A DNA stretch of 23,281 bases, taken from the NCBI GenBank assembly GCA_045587065.1, contig JAZNBQ010000130.1, positions 1 through 23,281 on the forward strand, given 5' to 3'. Origin of the DNA: SFWF01 sp045587065. Lineage in GTDB: Bacteria; Bacillota; Clostridia; Oscillospirales; Acutalibacteraceae. Below the pieces are notes generated by a model, which was not told the origin of the DNA, did no database searches, and was given only the letters and a program-made list of their open reading frames with translations. Of this stretch, positions 1 to 7,445 are shown one piece after another. A program made the position numbers and the translations under genes. Position 1 is the first letter of the stretch. Every line of letters starts with the position of its first letter.

Positions 1-11
1 AAACATTTTTC

Positions 12-40
12 TTGAAATTTTAGGTTAAAAATATTATAAT
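12..40 (+). promoter_or_regulatory. Sigma-A-type promoter of the aspartate aminotransferase gene
   Basis: A -35 box TTGAAA (12-17) and a perfect -10 box TATAAT (35-40) are separated by 17 bases. Transcription would start near 47, giving a leader of about 22 bases that holds the ribosome binding site GGAGG (58-62) ahead of the ATG at 69. Housekeeping sigma-A use is inferred from the match to consensus. Confidence 0.75.
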
Positions 41-68
41 AAATTTTATACTATTTTGGAGGATAATT

Positions 69-1346
69 ATGGCAAATTACACTACCCTAAGCAAAAATGA
101 ACTTATCAAAGAGTTCAACATTATTAAAAAACAATTTGAGGAAATAAAAAGCAACCAACTAAAACTTGATATGTCTAGAGGAAAACCCGGCTTTGAGCAA
201 TTAGACCTATGTGGTGGTTTATTAGATTTAGTTGGAGAAAAATATGGTTATATAGCACTTAAAGGCACCGACTGCAGAAACTATGGCGGTCTTGAAGGCA
301 TCGACGAACTAAGAAGCTTATTTGGTGAAGTGCTTGGTATTAATTATGAGAACGTTATTTGTGGCGGCAACTCATCATTACAAATGATGTTTGACACAGT
401 TTGTCAGGCTATGGTTTCAGGCTTTGGAGATAAACCTTGGTCTCAACAGGGAAAAGTTAAGTTTCTCTGCCCTTCTCCAGGTTATGACAGACATTTTAGC
501 ATTTGTGAACACTTTGGAATCGAAATGATTACCATAAACTGTGATTCTAACGGACCTGATATGGACAGTGTTGAAGAGCTTGTTAAAGACCCACTAGTAA
601 AAGGTATGTGGTGCGTACCTAAATATTCTAATCCACAAGGAATCACATATAGTGACGAAGTTGTAAAAAGAATTGCTTCATTAAGACCTGCAGCTAAAGA
701 CTTTCGAATTATGTGGGACAACGCATATGCTATTCACGGTTTATACGACGAGGATGATAAACTTCTAAACATTTACGAAGAGTGCAAAAAGAACAATAAC
801 GAAGATTTAGTTATTATGTTTACTTCTACTTCTAAAATTAGTTACCCAGGTGCCGGAATAGCTGTTGAAGCAGCCAGCCCACGTAATATGGAAATTATTA
901 AATCCCGCATGCGAGTTCAAACTATAGGACCCAATAAGCTAAATCAGCTAATGCATGCCAGAATGTTTAGTTCATACGAAAAATTACTGGCACATATGAA
1001 GCTTCACGCTTCTGTGCTAAGACCAAAATTTGAAGCTGTACTAAATGCACTTAATTCGGAACTTAAAAACACAGGAATTGCTCAGTGGACCGAGCCAAAA
1101 GGTGGCTATTTCATTAGTGTGAATCTTCTGGACGGATGTGCAAAACGCGTAGGCGAACTATGTAAAGAAGCAGGTCTTACCATCACAACTCCAGGTGCCA
1201 CCTACCCATATGGCAAAGACCCCAGAGACAGCAATTTAAGAATTGCACCCTCGTACCCATCTGTAAACGAATTAAAAGAAGCATCTAAGGTATTATGTAC
1301 GTCTATAAAATATGCCTGTCTTGAAAAGCTCATTTCTCAGCGTTAA
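69..1346 (+). CDS. Class Ic PLP-dependent aspartate aminotransferase
   Basis: Likely transfers the amino group between aspartate/oxaloacetate and glutamate/2-oxoglutarate in the cytoplasm. The 425-residue protein has the fold-type I landmarks: SNPQG at 187-191 (Asn188), DNAYA at 217-221 (Asp217 and Tyr220 at the cofactor ring), the Schiff-base lysine K256 in STSKISYPGAG, and the carboxylate-binding arginine R391 in NLRIAPSYP. The N-terminal LDMSRGKP motif and the length near 425 point to the Corynebacterium-type aspartate aminotransferase group (Pfam Aminotran_MocR, PF12897) rather than the common Ialpha/Igamma enzymes. The group also carries MocR-like and alanine aminotransferase labels, so substrate choice is inferred. 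The ATG follows GGAGGATAATT closely. The gene has its own promoter and no evident terminator before the secD promoter, so some read-through into secDF is possible. Its product would feed the aspartate pathway genes at 12430-14899. Confidence 0.85.
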   Translation: MANYTTLSKNELIKEFNIIKKQFEEIKSNQLKLDMSRGKPGFEQLDLCGGLLDLVGEKYGYIALKGTDCRNYGGLEGIDELRSLFGEVLGINYENVICGGNSSLQMMFDTVCQAMVSGFGDKPWSQQGKVKFLCPSPGYDRHFSICEHFGIEMITINCDSNGPDMDSVEELVKDPLVKGMWCVPKYSNPQGITYSDEVVKRIASLRPAAKDFRIMWDNAYAIHGLYDEDDKLLNIYEECKKNNNEDLVIMFTSTSKISYPGAGIAVEAASPRNMEIIKSRMRVQTIGPNKLNQLMHARMFSSYEKLLAHMKLHASVLRPKFEAVLNALNSELKNTGIAQWTEPKGGYFISVNLLDGCAKRVGELCKEAGLTITTPGATYPYGKDPRDSNLRIAPSYPSVNELKEASKVLCTSIKYACLEKLISQR

Positions 1347-1349
1347 TTG

Positions 1350-1377
1350 TTGACATTAATATTAACTGTGATATAAT
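1350..1377 (+). promoter_or_regulatory. Strong extended -10 promoter of secDF
   Basis: The -35 box is a perfect TTGACA (1350-1355). After a 16-base spacer comes a perfect TATAAT (1372-1377), preceded by TGA at 1369-1371, an extended -10. It begins only four bases after the aminotransferase stop codon. Expected start of transcription is about 1384. Confidence 0.8.
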
Positions 1378-1406
1378 AATTTTATAAAACATTTGGAGGA
1401 CAGATA

Positions 1407-2783
1407 ATGAAAGCAAAAAGAACCGGTAAAATGATATTTTTTATCATTTTAGCTCTTATTATTGCCCTGACTTATACAGCTTTCTTTGGTGTTGAAAATT
1501 ATTACGGCGATACTCGAAAGCTTTATATTAAGGGTGCAAATGATATCAGATGGGGTATTGATATCAGAGGTGGTGTTGAAGCCGTATTCTCCCCGGATAT
1601 TAAAACAGATAATATTTCAGAACAAGATATGGCTTCTGCTAAAGCTATTATTGAAACACGTTTGGTTAATAACAACATTACCGACTATGAGGTTTTCACA
1701 GATAATAAGAACAAGCAGATTATAGTTCGTTTCCCATGGACTGCTGAAGAAACTGAATTCGACCCGGCAGCTGCTGTTGCTGAACTAGGCGAAACTGCGC
1801 TTCTTACATTCTGCGAGGGTACCACACAAGATACAATACTATTAAAGGGCGCACAGGATATTGAAGAGGCATATCCAGGAGTTAACGAAAACGGCAACTA
1901 CGTGGTATACCTTAATTTTACCTCTGCCGGAACCACAAAATTTGCAACTGCTACCCAAAGACTGTTAAATCAGACCATTTCAATTTGGATGGACGACACC
2001 ATGATTTCTAGTCCTACTGTAAACTCTGTTATCACCGGCGGTCAAGCCTACATAGATGGTATGGCAGATGCAGAAGAAGCAACCGATCTTGCAAACAAAA
2101 TTAATGCAGGTTCACTTCCCTTTGCTCTTACTGTAGATGATTCAAAACTTCAAATCATCTCTCCTTCACTTGGTGCTAACGCTTTACAAGTAATGGTTAT
2201 TGCAGGCGCGTGTGCATTCGTTGCTATCTGCATAATAATGATTCTCAAATACAAAATACCTGGAATTATTGCTTCAATCTGTCTTTTAGGTCAAGTTGCT
2301 GCTATGATTGCCTGTGTATCAGGTTATTTCCCCGGAATCCAAAGTTTCACTTTAACAATACCAGGTATTGCAGGTATTATTCTCTCCATTGGTATGGGTG
2401 TTGACGCAAACGTTATTGCCGCAGAGAGAATTAAAGATGAATTTGAAAAAGGAAAAACAATTGACGGTGCCATTAGCGCAGGTTATGAAAACAGTTTGAG
2501 TGCTATTGTTGACGGTAACGTAACAATCGTTATTGTTTCCTTAGTATTAATGGGTGCTTTTGGTTCATCTGATGGAATAATTCAAAAAGTCTTTGCGCCG
2601 ATTATGTCAATCTTCGGTTCTTCTATTACAGGTTCAATTTATTCCTTCGGCTACACATTATTAGTTGGTGTAATCTTCAATATGATCCTCGGTGTTTATG
2701 CTTCTAAATATATGACAAAGAGCATTTCAAAATTTAAATTCTTAAGAAAGCCTGCGTTGTTTGGAGGTGCAAAAAATGTTTAA
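1407..2783 (+). CDS. secD: Protein translocase subunit SecD
   Basis: SecD works with SecF at the SecYEG channel and uses the proton or sodium gradient to help pull exported proteins out. The 458-residue protein has an N-terminal membrane segment (about 10-28), the conserved GIDIRGG motif (50-56), a long extracytoplasmic region to about 255, then five membrane segments from about 262. GMGVDAN (329-335, with Asp333) followed by ERIKDE is the RND-family SecD signature of membrane segment 4. Between the last two membrane segments, residues about 385-412 look like an insertion compared with short SecD proteins. The ATG at 1407 follows GGAGGACAGATA. The last eight bases overlap secF, which suggests translational coupling and equal output of the two subunits. 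Confidence 0.96.
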   Translation: MKAKRTGKMIFFIILALIIALTYTAFFGVENYYGDTRKLYIKGANDIRWGIDIRGGVEAVFSPDIKTDNISEQDMASAKAIIETRLVNNNITDYEVFTDNKNKQIIVRFPWTAEETEFDPAAAVAELGETALLTFCEGTTQDTILLKGAQDIEEAYPGVNENGNYVVYLNFTSAGTTKFATATQRLLNQTISIWMDDTMISSPTVNSVITGGQAYIDGMADAEEATDLANKINAGSLPFALTVDDSKLQIISPSLGANALQVMVIAGACAFVAICIIMILKYKIPGIIASICLLGQVAAMIACVSGYFPGIQSFTLTIPGIAGIILSIGMGVDANVIAAERIKDEFEKGKTIDGAISAGYENSLSAIVDGNVTIVIVSLVLMGAFGSSDGIIQKVFAPIMSIFGSSITGSIYSFGYTLLVGVIFNMILGVYASKYMTKSISKFKFLRKPALFGGAKNV

Positions 2784-3711
2784 GAAAAAAAATATTGATT
2801 TTGTTAAATCCTTCAAACCGGCTCTTATAGGCTATATAATCTTCTTTGCAATCAGCATTATTTTAACCATTATCTTTGGTGTCAATCTAGATATTAACTT
2901 TAAGGGTGGCACAAGAATTACCTATTCTTATACCGGCGAACTTAATTATGAAGACACTGAAGACATAATCGAAAAGGCTATTGATATGCCGGTTGTTGTG
3001 AGCAAAAGCACAGGTCTTACAGGAACAGAGGAACGACTAGTTGTTTCTTTGGTTGGTACTAAAGCTCTATCATCTGATCAACAAAAAGCTATTCAAGATG
3101 CTTTAACAAAAGAATATAAAGACAACAAATTCGAACTGTATGATTCTAACTCTGTTAACCCTGTTATTGCAGGAACGTTCTTTGCAAAGAGCTTAGTAGC
3201 TGTTCTTATTGCAGGTCTTTTAGTTGTATTATACATTGGTATAAGATTTAGAAAAATAGGTGGTGTTTCTGCTGCAATCACGGCATTTACTGCACTATTT
3301 ATTGACGTATTTGTTGCATTTTTCACATGCACAATTTTCAGACTGCAGATTGACTCTAACTTCATTGCAGTAGTCTTAACATTGTTTGGTTATTCTCTTA
3401 ACGATACCATTGTTATCTACGACAGAATCAGAGAAAATCGCCCTCTATATCCAAGAATGTCTACTGCAGAGCTTGTTAATACCAGTGTTAATTCTGTTAT
3501 GATGAGAACAATCATTACCGCATTAGCAACCTTCGTTGCAATTATAATGATTGTAGGTGTTTCTGAAATATTTGGACTTACATCTCTTCGTAGCTTTGCT
3601 ATTCCAATGGCAACCGGTATCATCTCAGGATGTTTATCTACACTATTTATTTCTACACCTCTTTGGGTTTTGTGGAAAAACAAGACAGACAGCAAAAAGA
3701 AAACAAAATAA
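2776..3711 (+). CDS. secF: Protein translocase subunit SecF
   Basis: SecF is the partner of SecD in the SecDF accessory complex of the Sec export pathway. The 311-residue protein has a membrane segment at about 17-36, the extracytoplasmic motif NLDINFKGGTRI (37-48), and five C-terminal membrane segments. The signature GYSLNDTIVIYDRIRE (205-220) carries the conserved Asn-Asp and Asp-Arg pairs. A basic lysine-rich tail ends the protein. An in-frame TTG at 2761 could extend it by five residues, but the ATG at 2776 has GGAGG (2763-2767) at correct spacing and is preferred. The gene overlaps secD by eight bases. Transcription ends at the hairpin at 3723-3762. Confidence 0.96.
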   Translation: MFKKKNIDFVKSFKPALIGYIIFFAISIILTIIFGVNLDINFKGGTRITYSYTGELNYEDTEDIIEKAIDMPVVVSKSTGLTGTEERLVVSLVGTKALSSDQQKAIQDALTKEYKDNKFELYDSNSVNPVIAGTFFAKSLVAVLIAGLLVVLYIGIRFRKIGGVSAAITAFTALFIDVFVAFFTCTIFRLQIDSNFIAVVLTLFGYSLNDTIVIYDRIRENRPLYPRMSTAELVNTSVNSVMMRTIITALATFVAIIMIVGVSEIFGLTSLRSFAIPMATGIISGCLSTLFISTPLWVLWKNKTDSKKKTK

Positions 3712-3722
3712 AATCTTATTAA

Positions 3723-3762
3723 AAATAAAAGCCGAATTGAGTAATCAATTCGGCTTTTATTT
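3723..3762. terminator. Bidirectional intrinsic terminator between secF and ligA
   Basis: An 18-bp perfect stem (3723-3740 paired with 3745-3762) with a four-base GTAA loop has T-rich flanks on both strands. On the plus strand it ends secF; on the minus strand it ends the ligA operon. The stem reaches the first two bases of the ligA stop codon (3761-3763). Confidence 0.9.
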
Positions 3763-5737
3763 ATTTTATCATATCTAAAAATTCTTGTTTGTTTATTACT
3801 TTTACCCCAAGAGCGTTGGCTTTGTCAAGTTTACTACCTGCCTCTTCTCCTGCTAAAACATAAGTCGTTTTCTTTGACACAGAAGAGGAAACTTTTCCGC
3901 CCATACCCTCAATAATTGCAGAGGCCTCGTTTCTGTTTAGACCATCCAGGGTTCCGGTTAAAACAAAGATCATTCCATCAAAGCGATTGTCAACAACAGT
4001 GTCAGGTTCGGTCATATTTAGACCTAATTGACGATATTTTTCAATCATACTTCTTGTAGATTCAAGTGAGAAAAACTCAAAAATACTCTCAGCCATAATT
4101 TTGCCAAAACCGTCAATGGAAATAAAATCATCCAGACTTGCATTTAAAATAGCATCCATATTCTTAAATTTATCAGCGCACAACTTTGCGGCCTTTTGAC
4201 CAATATGTCTAATTCCCAGCGCGTAAATCAACTTTGAAAGCGGCATATCTTTCGACTTATTCAACGCAAGAAGAAGATTTTGCGCGGACTTTTCGCCCAT
4301 ACGTTCCAGATTGGAGACATCCTCTATTTTAAGGGAATAAAGGTCAGTAATCTCACGAATCTTACCCTCTTTTAAAAGAAGTTCTAAAACTGCGGGACCA
4401 AGACCCTCAATGTCCATTGCATCACGCGATGTAAAATGAATCATATGACGGAGAACCTGGGCAGGACACTCTGCATTGTTGCAACGTACAACTGCCTCTC
4501 CCTCCTCCTTAAAAACAGGTCCGTTACAGGAGGGACAGAATTTAGGCATTACAAATGGTTTGGAATCGGAGTTGTGCGATTTTACACCAACTACCTCAGG
4601 AATAATATCGCCTGCTTTTCTGACAATAATGGTATCTCCAATACATATGCCTTTTTCTTTAATAAAGTCTTCATTATGCAAAACTGCACGAGAAACCGAT
4701 GTTCCTGCAAGTTGTACCGTATCAAATTCTGCTGTAGGAGTTAACGCGCCGGTTCTTCCTACGTTGATTTCTATTCTTAAAAGCTTAGTATCTTTTTCCT
4801 CAGGAGGAAATTTGTAGGCAATGGCCCATTTAGGATATTTAGCAGTGCTTCCCATTTCCTCGCGTGCAGATAATTTATCAAGCTTTATTACGACACCATC
4901 AATATCATATGGAAGATTACCTCTTGATTGACCAATTTTATTAATTTCCAAAATGGTATCATCCATAGACTCGCATAATTTATAGGTGGGTAAAACGTTA
5001 AATCCAAGATTTTTTAAAAAATCCAGAGATTCAATATGAGAATTGAACACTTTGTTTGAAATTTTCTGAATATTAAAAATAAAAATATCAAGATTACGCT
5101 CAGCAGTAATTTGAGAGTTTTTCTGACGCAAAGAACCAGCTGCAGCATTTCTAGGATTTTTAGCAGGAGTCTCCCCCATCAACTCTTGCTTTTCTACCAG
5201 AGACAAGAAAGCATCGCGCGGCATATAAACCTCGCCTCTTACTTCCAAATCTCCATTAAACTCAATTGCTTTCGGTATACTCTTTATTGTGAGAAGATTA
5301 GCAGTAACATCCTCGCCTATCTCGCCGTCACCACGCGTAGAGCCTCTGAAGAAAACACCGTTTTTATACTCTAAACAAACTGAAAGTCCATCTATTTTGG
5401 GTTCGACAGAATAGGTAGAATTTAAAACCTCTGCTTTTATTTTTGAGTCAAAAGAATATAATTCGTCAAAGCTAAAAGCATCCAAAAGGCTTTCCATTTT
5501 AACAGTATGTTTTACAGGAGAAAAGAGTTTTTGAGCAGAACCTCCAACATTTTGAGTTGGAGAATCACTTGATAATAGTTCAGGAAACTCTGCCTCAATT
5601 GCTCTAAGCTCTCTTTGTAATGTATCATATTCAAAATCGGAAATCTCAGGAGCATCATCATTATAGTATTTTTCATTATGATAACGAAGAAGAGCAGTTA
5701 GCTCCTCTGCCCTTTGTTTTGCAATTTCAAAATCCAT
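3761..5737 (-). CDS. ligA: NAD+-dependent DNA ligase LigA
   Basis: Seals nicks in duplex DNA during replication and repair, using NAD+ to form a ligase-AMP intermediate. The 658-residue protein has the full bacterial domain order. Domain Ia is at about 1-70 with the NAD-binding HNEKYYNDDAPEISD segment. The adenylation domain has the KIDG motif (114-117), with K114 as the AMP-accepting lysine, and RGDGEIGEDVT downstream. An OB fold follows at about 315-395. The zinc finger has Cys401, Cys404, Cys419 and Cys424. Helix-hairpin-helix repeats lie at about 430-575 and a BRCT domain at about 583-658. The ATG is preceded by GGAGGAATAA and follows the yunB stop by 11 bases, making it the last gene of a three-gene operon. 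Length is normal for the family (about 660-670). Confidence 0.97.
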   Translation of the reverse strand: MDFEIAKQRAEELTALLRYHNEKYYNDDAPEISDFEYDTLQRELRAIEAEFPELLSSDSPTQNVGGSAQKLFSPVKHTVKMESLLDAFSFDELYSFDSKIKAEVLNSTYSVEPKIDGLSVCLEYKNGVFFRGSTRGDGEIGEDVTANLLTIKSIPKAIEFNGDLEVRGEVYMPRDAFLSLVEKQELMGETPAKNPRNAAAGSLRQKNSQITAERNLDIFIFNIQKISNKVFNSHIESLDFLKNLGFNVLPTYKLCESMDDTILEINKIGQSRGNLPYDIDGVVIKLDKLSAREEMGSTAKYPKWAIAYKFPPEEKDTKLLRIEINVGRTGALTPTAEFDTVQLAGTSVSRAVLHNEDFIKEKGICIGDTIIVRKAGDIIPEVVGVKSHNSDSKPFVMPKFCPSCNGPVFKEEGEAVVRCNNAECPAQVLRHMIHFTSRDAMDIEGLGPAVLELLLKEGKIREITDLYSLKIEDVSNLERMGEKSAQNLLLALNKSKDMPLSKLIYALGIRHIGQKAAKLCADKFKNMDAILNASLDDFISIDGFGKIMAESIFEFFSLESTRSMIEKYRQLGLNMTEPDTVVDNRFDGMIFVLTGTLDGLNRNEASAIIEGMGGKVSSSVSKKTTYVLAGEEAGSKLDKANALGVKVINKQEFLDMIK

Positions 5738-5748
5738 TTATTCCTCCA

Positions 5749-6444
5749 TCATTTTAATTCAGCAGAATAATCAAATATATCTCCGACAAGTTCTTCTTCA
5801 GCATCAATTACCTCGGTAAATGCTTCCGGCACAACTCCGACAATTACGGTCTCTGCAGCAACAAGACTAGTTTTTGTTGATAGACTCGTCGAGCATTGTG
5901 GCATTGCCAGACTGCTCTCAAGATTTATATTTACTAATATTTGATGCAAAACCTGATTTATACCCGCTGAATAAAATTTGCTTTCAAAATCAGTTATAGC
6001 CGTAGTAGTAAGTTCGACTGTATATGTAAATTTAGGTATATAAAACGCTCGGTAGAAATAACCAAATGCGGCAAAAAGCGGTAAAGAAAAACTAACGTTT
6101 TTATATTTCTTTAATTCTTTTGAAACCTCTGCGGCTATTCTAGTTTTAAATAAATTTATTTCACGAGAATTAATCTCCACACTATTCACAAGACCATCAT
6201 TATTACGAGTTAAAACGACTATATCATAATAATCAACATCCAGGGATTTTAAAACAGACAATGCGGCCATATTTGCACAATCTAAAATAATTGTCTTTGC
6301 TTCACTCATTGCGAAGTCTATAGCAACTTTTTTAAGTCTGTAGTCGATATAAATACATAAAGAAGAGATAGCTATAAGAATTACCATTAAAAACACTAAG
6401 ATTCGTTTAAGTCTCAGTGTTGTGTTTTTACAAAAATGCGCCAA
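5749..6444 (-). CDS. yunB: Sporulation protein YunB
   Basis: Matches the YunB family of membrane-anchored sporulation proteins; in Bacillus subtilis yunB belongs to the mother-cell sigma-E regulon, and its biochemical role is not well defined. The 231-residue protein has a basic N-terminus, one membrane segment (about 14-33), then an extracytoplasmic domain. The family hallmarks are SAGINQVLHQI in the middle and VAAETVIVGVVPEAF near the C-terminus. The start is a TTG: the frame opens directly before the membrane segment and has no upstream ATG or GTG. The nearest strong Shine-Dalgarno, GGAGG, is 11 bases upstream, rather far, and is folded into a hairpin (6453-6482). The gene sits 64 bases after the kinase-like gene and 11 bases before ligA, a housekeeping neighbour. 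Confidence 0.9.
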   Translation of the reverse strand: MAHFCKNTTLRLKRILVFLMVILIAISSLCIYIDYRLKKVAIDFAMSEAKTIILDCANMAALSVLKSLDVDYYDIVVLTRNNDGLVNSVEINSREINLFKTRIAAEVSKELKKYKNVSFSLPLFAAFGYFYRAFYIPKFTYTVELTTTAITDFESKFYSAGINQVLHQILVNINLESSLAMPQCSTSLSTKTSLVAAETVIVGVVPEAFTEVIDAEEELVGDIFDYSAELK

Positions 6445-6452
6445 ATAATCAC

Positions 6453-6482
6453 CAACCTCCGTAATATATTTTACGAAGGTTG
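6453..6482 (-). promoter_or_regulatory. Hairpin hiding the yunB Shine-Dalgarno sequence
   Basis: In the minus-strand transcript, a 12-bp stem with one U-G pair and a six-base loop (6465-6470) forms between the kinase-like gene and yunB. The only strong Shine-Dalgarno for yunB, GGAGG at 6456-6460, lies in the 3' arm. No U-run follows, so this is not an intrinsic terminator. Control of yunB translation is inferred. Confidence 0.55.
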
Positions 6483-6508
6483 ATAAAATTTGTTAATTGA
6501 CTTGTAAA

Positions 6509-7117
6509 TTAAATCTCGTTAAGTGCAGAAACAATAATGTCAACCACTGCATCAGTTCCAAACTTACTGTCAATGCAAAGGTCATATGCAGTACGACTTC
6601 CCCATTTTCTGTCAGAAAAATAGTTATGATAAGACGCCCTTTTTTTATCCATCTTTCTAATCACAGTTAATGCTTCGTTTATAGAAATGTTGTCGCCTTC
6701 GCTAACTCTCTTAGCACGTCTTTCTGCATCGGTATAAATAAATACTCTAAGGAGACGTTCATGCTCTTTCAAAACATATTCCGCACATCTACCAACAATA
6801 ATACAAGATTCTTTTTCAGCAATATCTCTGATAATTTTAGACGATACAATAAAAGCTTTATCAGTTAATGGCAACTCTGGTGAAACAATACTTGAATGTG
6901 TAAAGCTACCAGTTGACAAAGCATAAAGGAAACTGTTTGTTGGAGTTTCATCTATACTGTGCAATATATCTTCACTAATACCTGATTCTTTTGCCATTAG
7001 GGAAATTAGATTTTTATCATACATCTTAACCCCTAATCTTTCTGAAAGTTTTCTGGCAATTTCTCTGCCACCACTTCCAAATTCTCTACCAATTGTTATG
7101 CAAAAGTTCTTATTCAT
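6509..7117 (-). CDS. Cytidylate kinase-like family protein
   Basis: A small P-loop nucleotide or nucleoside-monophosphate kinase of the cytidylate-kinase-like family (Pfam Cytidylate_kin2, PF13189). The 202-residue protein begins with a strand followed by GREFGSGGR (10-18), an unusual P-loop typical of this family, and LGVKMYDKNLI near 28-38. IIVGRCAEYVL lies in the middle. YTDAERRAKRV and the KKRASYHNYFSDRKWG stretch look like the lid region. The true substrate of the family is not settled, and it is distinct from canonical Cmk. The ATG at 7117 follows GGAGGTG. The gene is first in the operon with yunB and ligA and has a sigma-A-type promoter at 7144-7172. Confidence 0.8.
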   Translation of the reverse strand: MNKNFCITIGREFGSGGREIARKLSERLGVKMYDKNLISLMAKESGISEDILHSIDETPTNSFLYALSTGSFTHSSIVSPELPLTDKAFIVSSKIIRDIAEKESCIIVGRCAEYVLKEHERLLRVFIYTDAERRAKRVSEGDNISINEALTVIRKMDKKRASYHNYFSDRKWGSRTAYDLCIDSKFGTDAVVDIIVSALNEI

Positions 7118-7143
7118 ACATGCACCTCCATTACTTTGTTATA

Positions 7144-7172
7144 ATTATAGCACAAAAATAAAAACTATTCAA
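7144..7172 (-). promoter_or_regulatory. Promoter of the kinase-like/yunB/ligA operon
   Basis: On the minus strand, TTGAAT (7167-7172) and a perfect TATAAT (7144-7149) are separated by 17 bases. It lies back to back with the tRNA-Leu promoter; the two -35 boxes are eight bases apart. Confidence 0.65.
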
Positions 7173-7180
7173 TTCTTTCC

Positions 7181-7209
7181 TTGACATTTTTAAAAAAATA
7201 TTATAGAAT
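7181..7209 (+). promoter_or_regulatory. Promoter of tRNA-Leu
   Basis: A perfect -35 TTGACA (7181-7186), a 17-base spacer and -10 TAGAAT (7204-7209) give an expected start near 7216, about nine bases before the mature tRNA 5' end. Confidence 0.8.
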
Positions 7210-7224
7210 GTAATCTGTTGATAA

Positions 7225-7307
7225 GCGGGTGTGGCGGAATTGGCAGACGCGCTGGTCTTAGGAACCAGTGGGACTCCGTGCAGGTTCAAGTCCTGTCACC
7301 CGCACCA
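7225..7307 (+). tRNA. tRNA-Leu (anticodon UAG)
   Basis: The acceptor arm GCGGGTG (7225-7231) pairs with CACCCGC (7297-7303), followed by discriminator A and encoded CCA. The anticodon stem CTGGT/ACCAG encloses the loop CTTAGGA, so the anticodon is UAG, reading CUN codons. The D-loop and T-loop (GTTCAAGTC) are typical. The extra-long variable region of about 11 bases is of the class II kind expected for leucine tRNA. It is a single gene with its own promoter and terminator. Confidence 0.97.
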
Positions 7308-7308
7308 T

Positions 7309-7354
7309 AAAGAAAGATCATAACGGACTCAACCGTTATGATCTTTCTTTTTTT
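7309..7354 (+). terminator. Intrinsic terminator of tRNA-Leu
   Basis: An 18-bp perfect stem (7309-7326 with 7333-7350), a six-base loop and a T tract to 7354 start two bases after the tRNA CCA end. It isolates the tRNA from the phosphate transporter unit. Confidence 0.92.
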
Positions 7355-7405
7355 AACAGATTTAATAATAATGACTATATTAAATTTATTTTATTAATCT
7401 CTTCA

Positions 7406-7411
7406 TATAAT
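7406..7411 (+). promoter_or_regulatory. Possible -10 box for the phosphate transporter unit
   Basis: A perfect TATAAT lies 35 bases before the ATG of the PiT gene. The region upstream is AT-rich and shows no good -35 hexamer at 16-18 bases, so an activator might be needed. Only the -10 match is seen. Confidence 0.35.
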
Positions 7412-7445
7412 TTATATAACCAAAAATTTTACGGAGGAAAATATT

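Noticed and set aside
4436..4817. Two plus-strand open frames of 102 and 113 codons opposite ligA.
   Set aside because: They lie fully antisense to a conserved ligase gene, including its zinc-finger and OB-fold coding region, and have no ribosome binding site or family motif.
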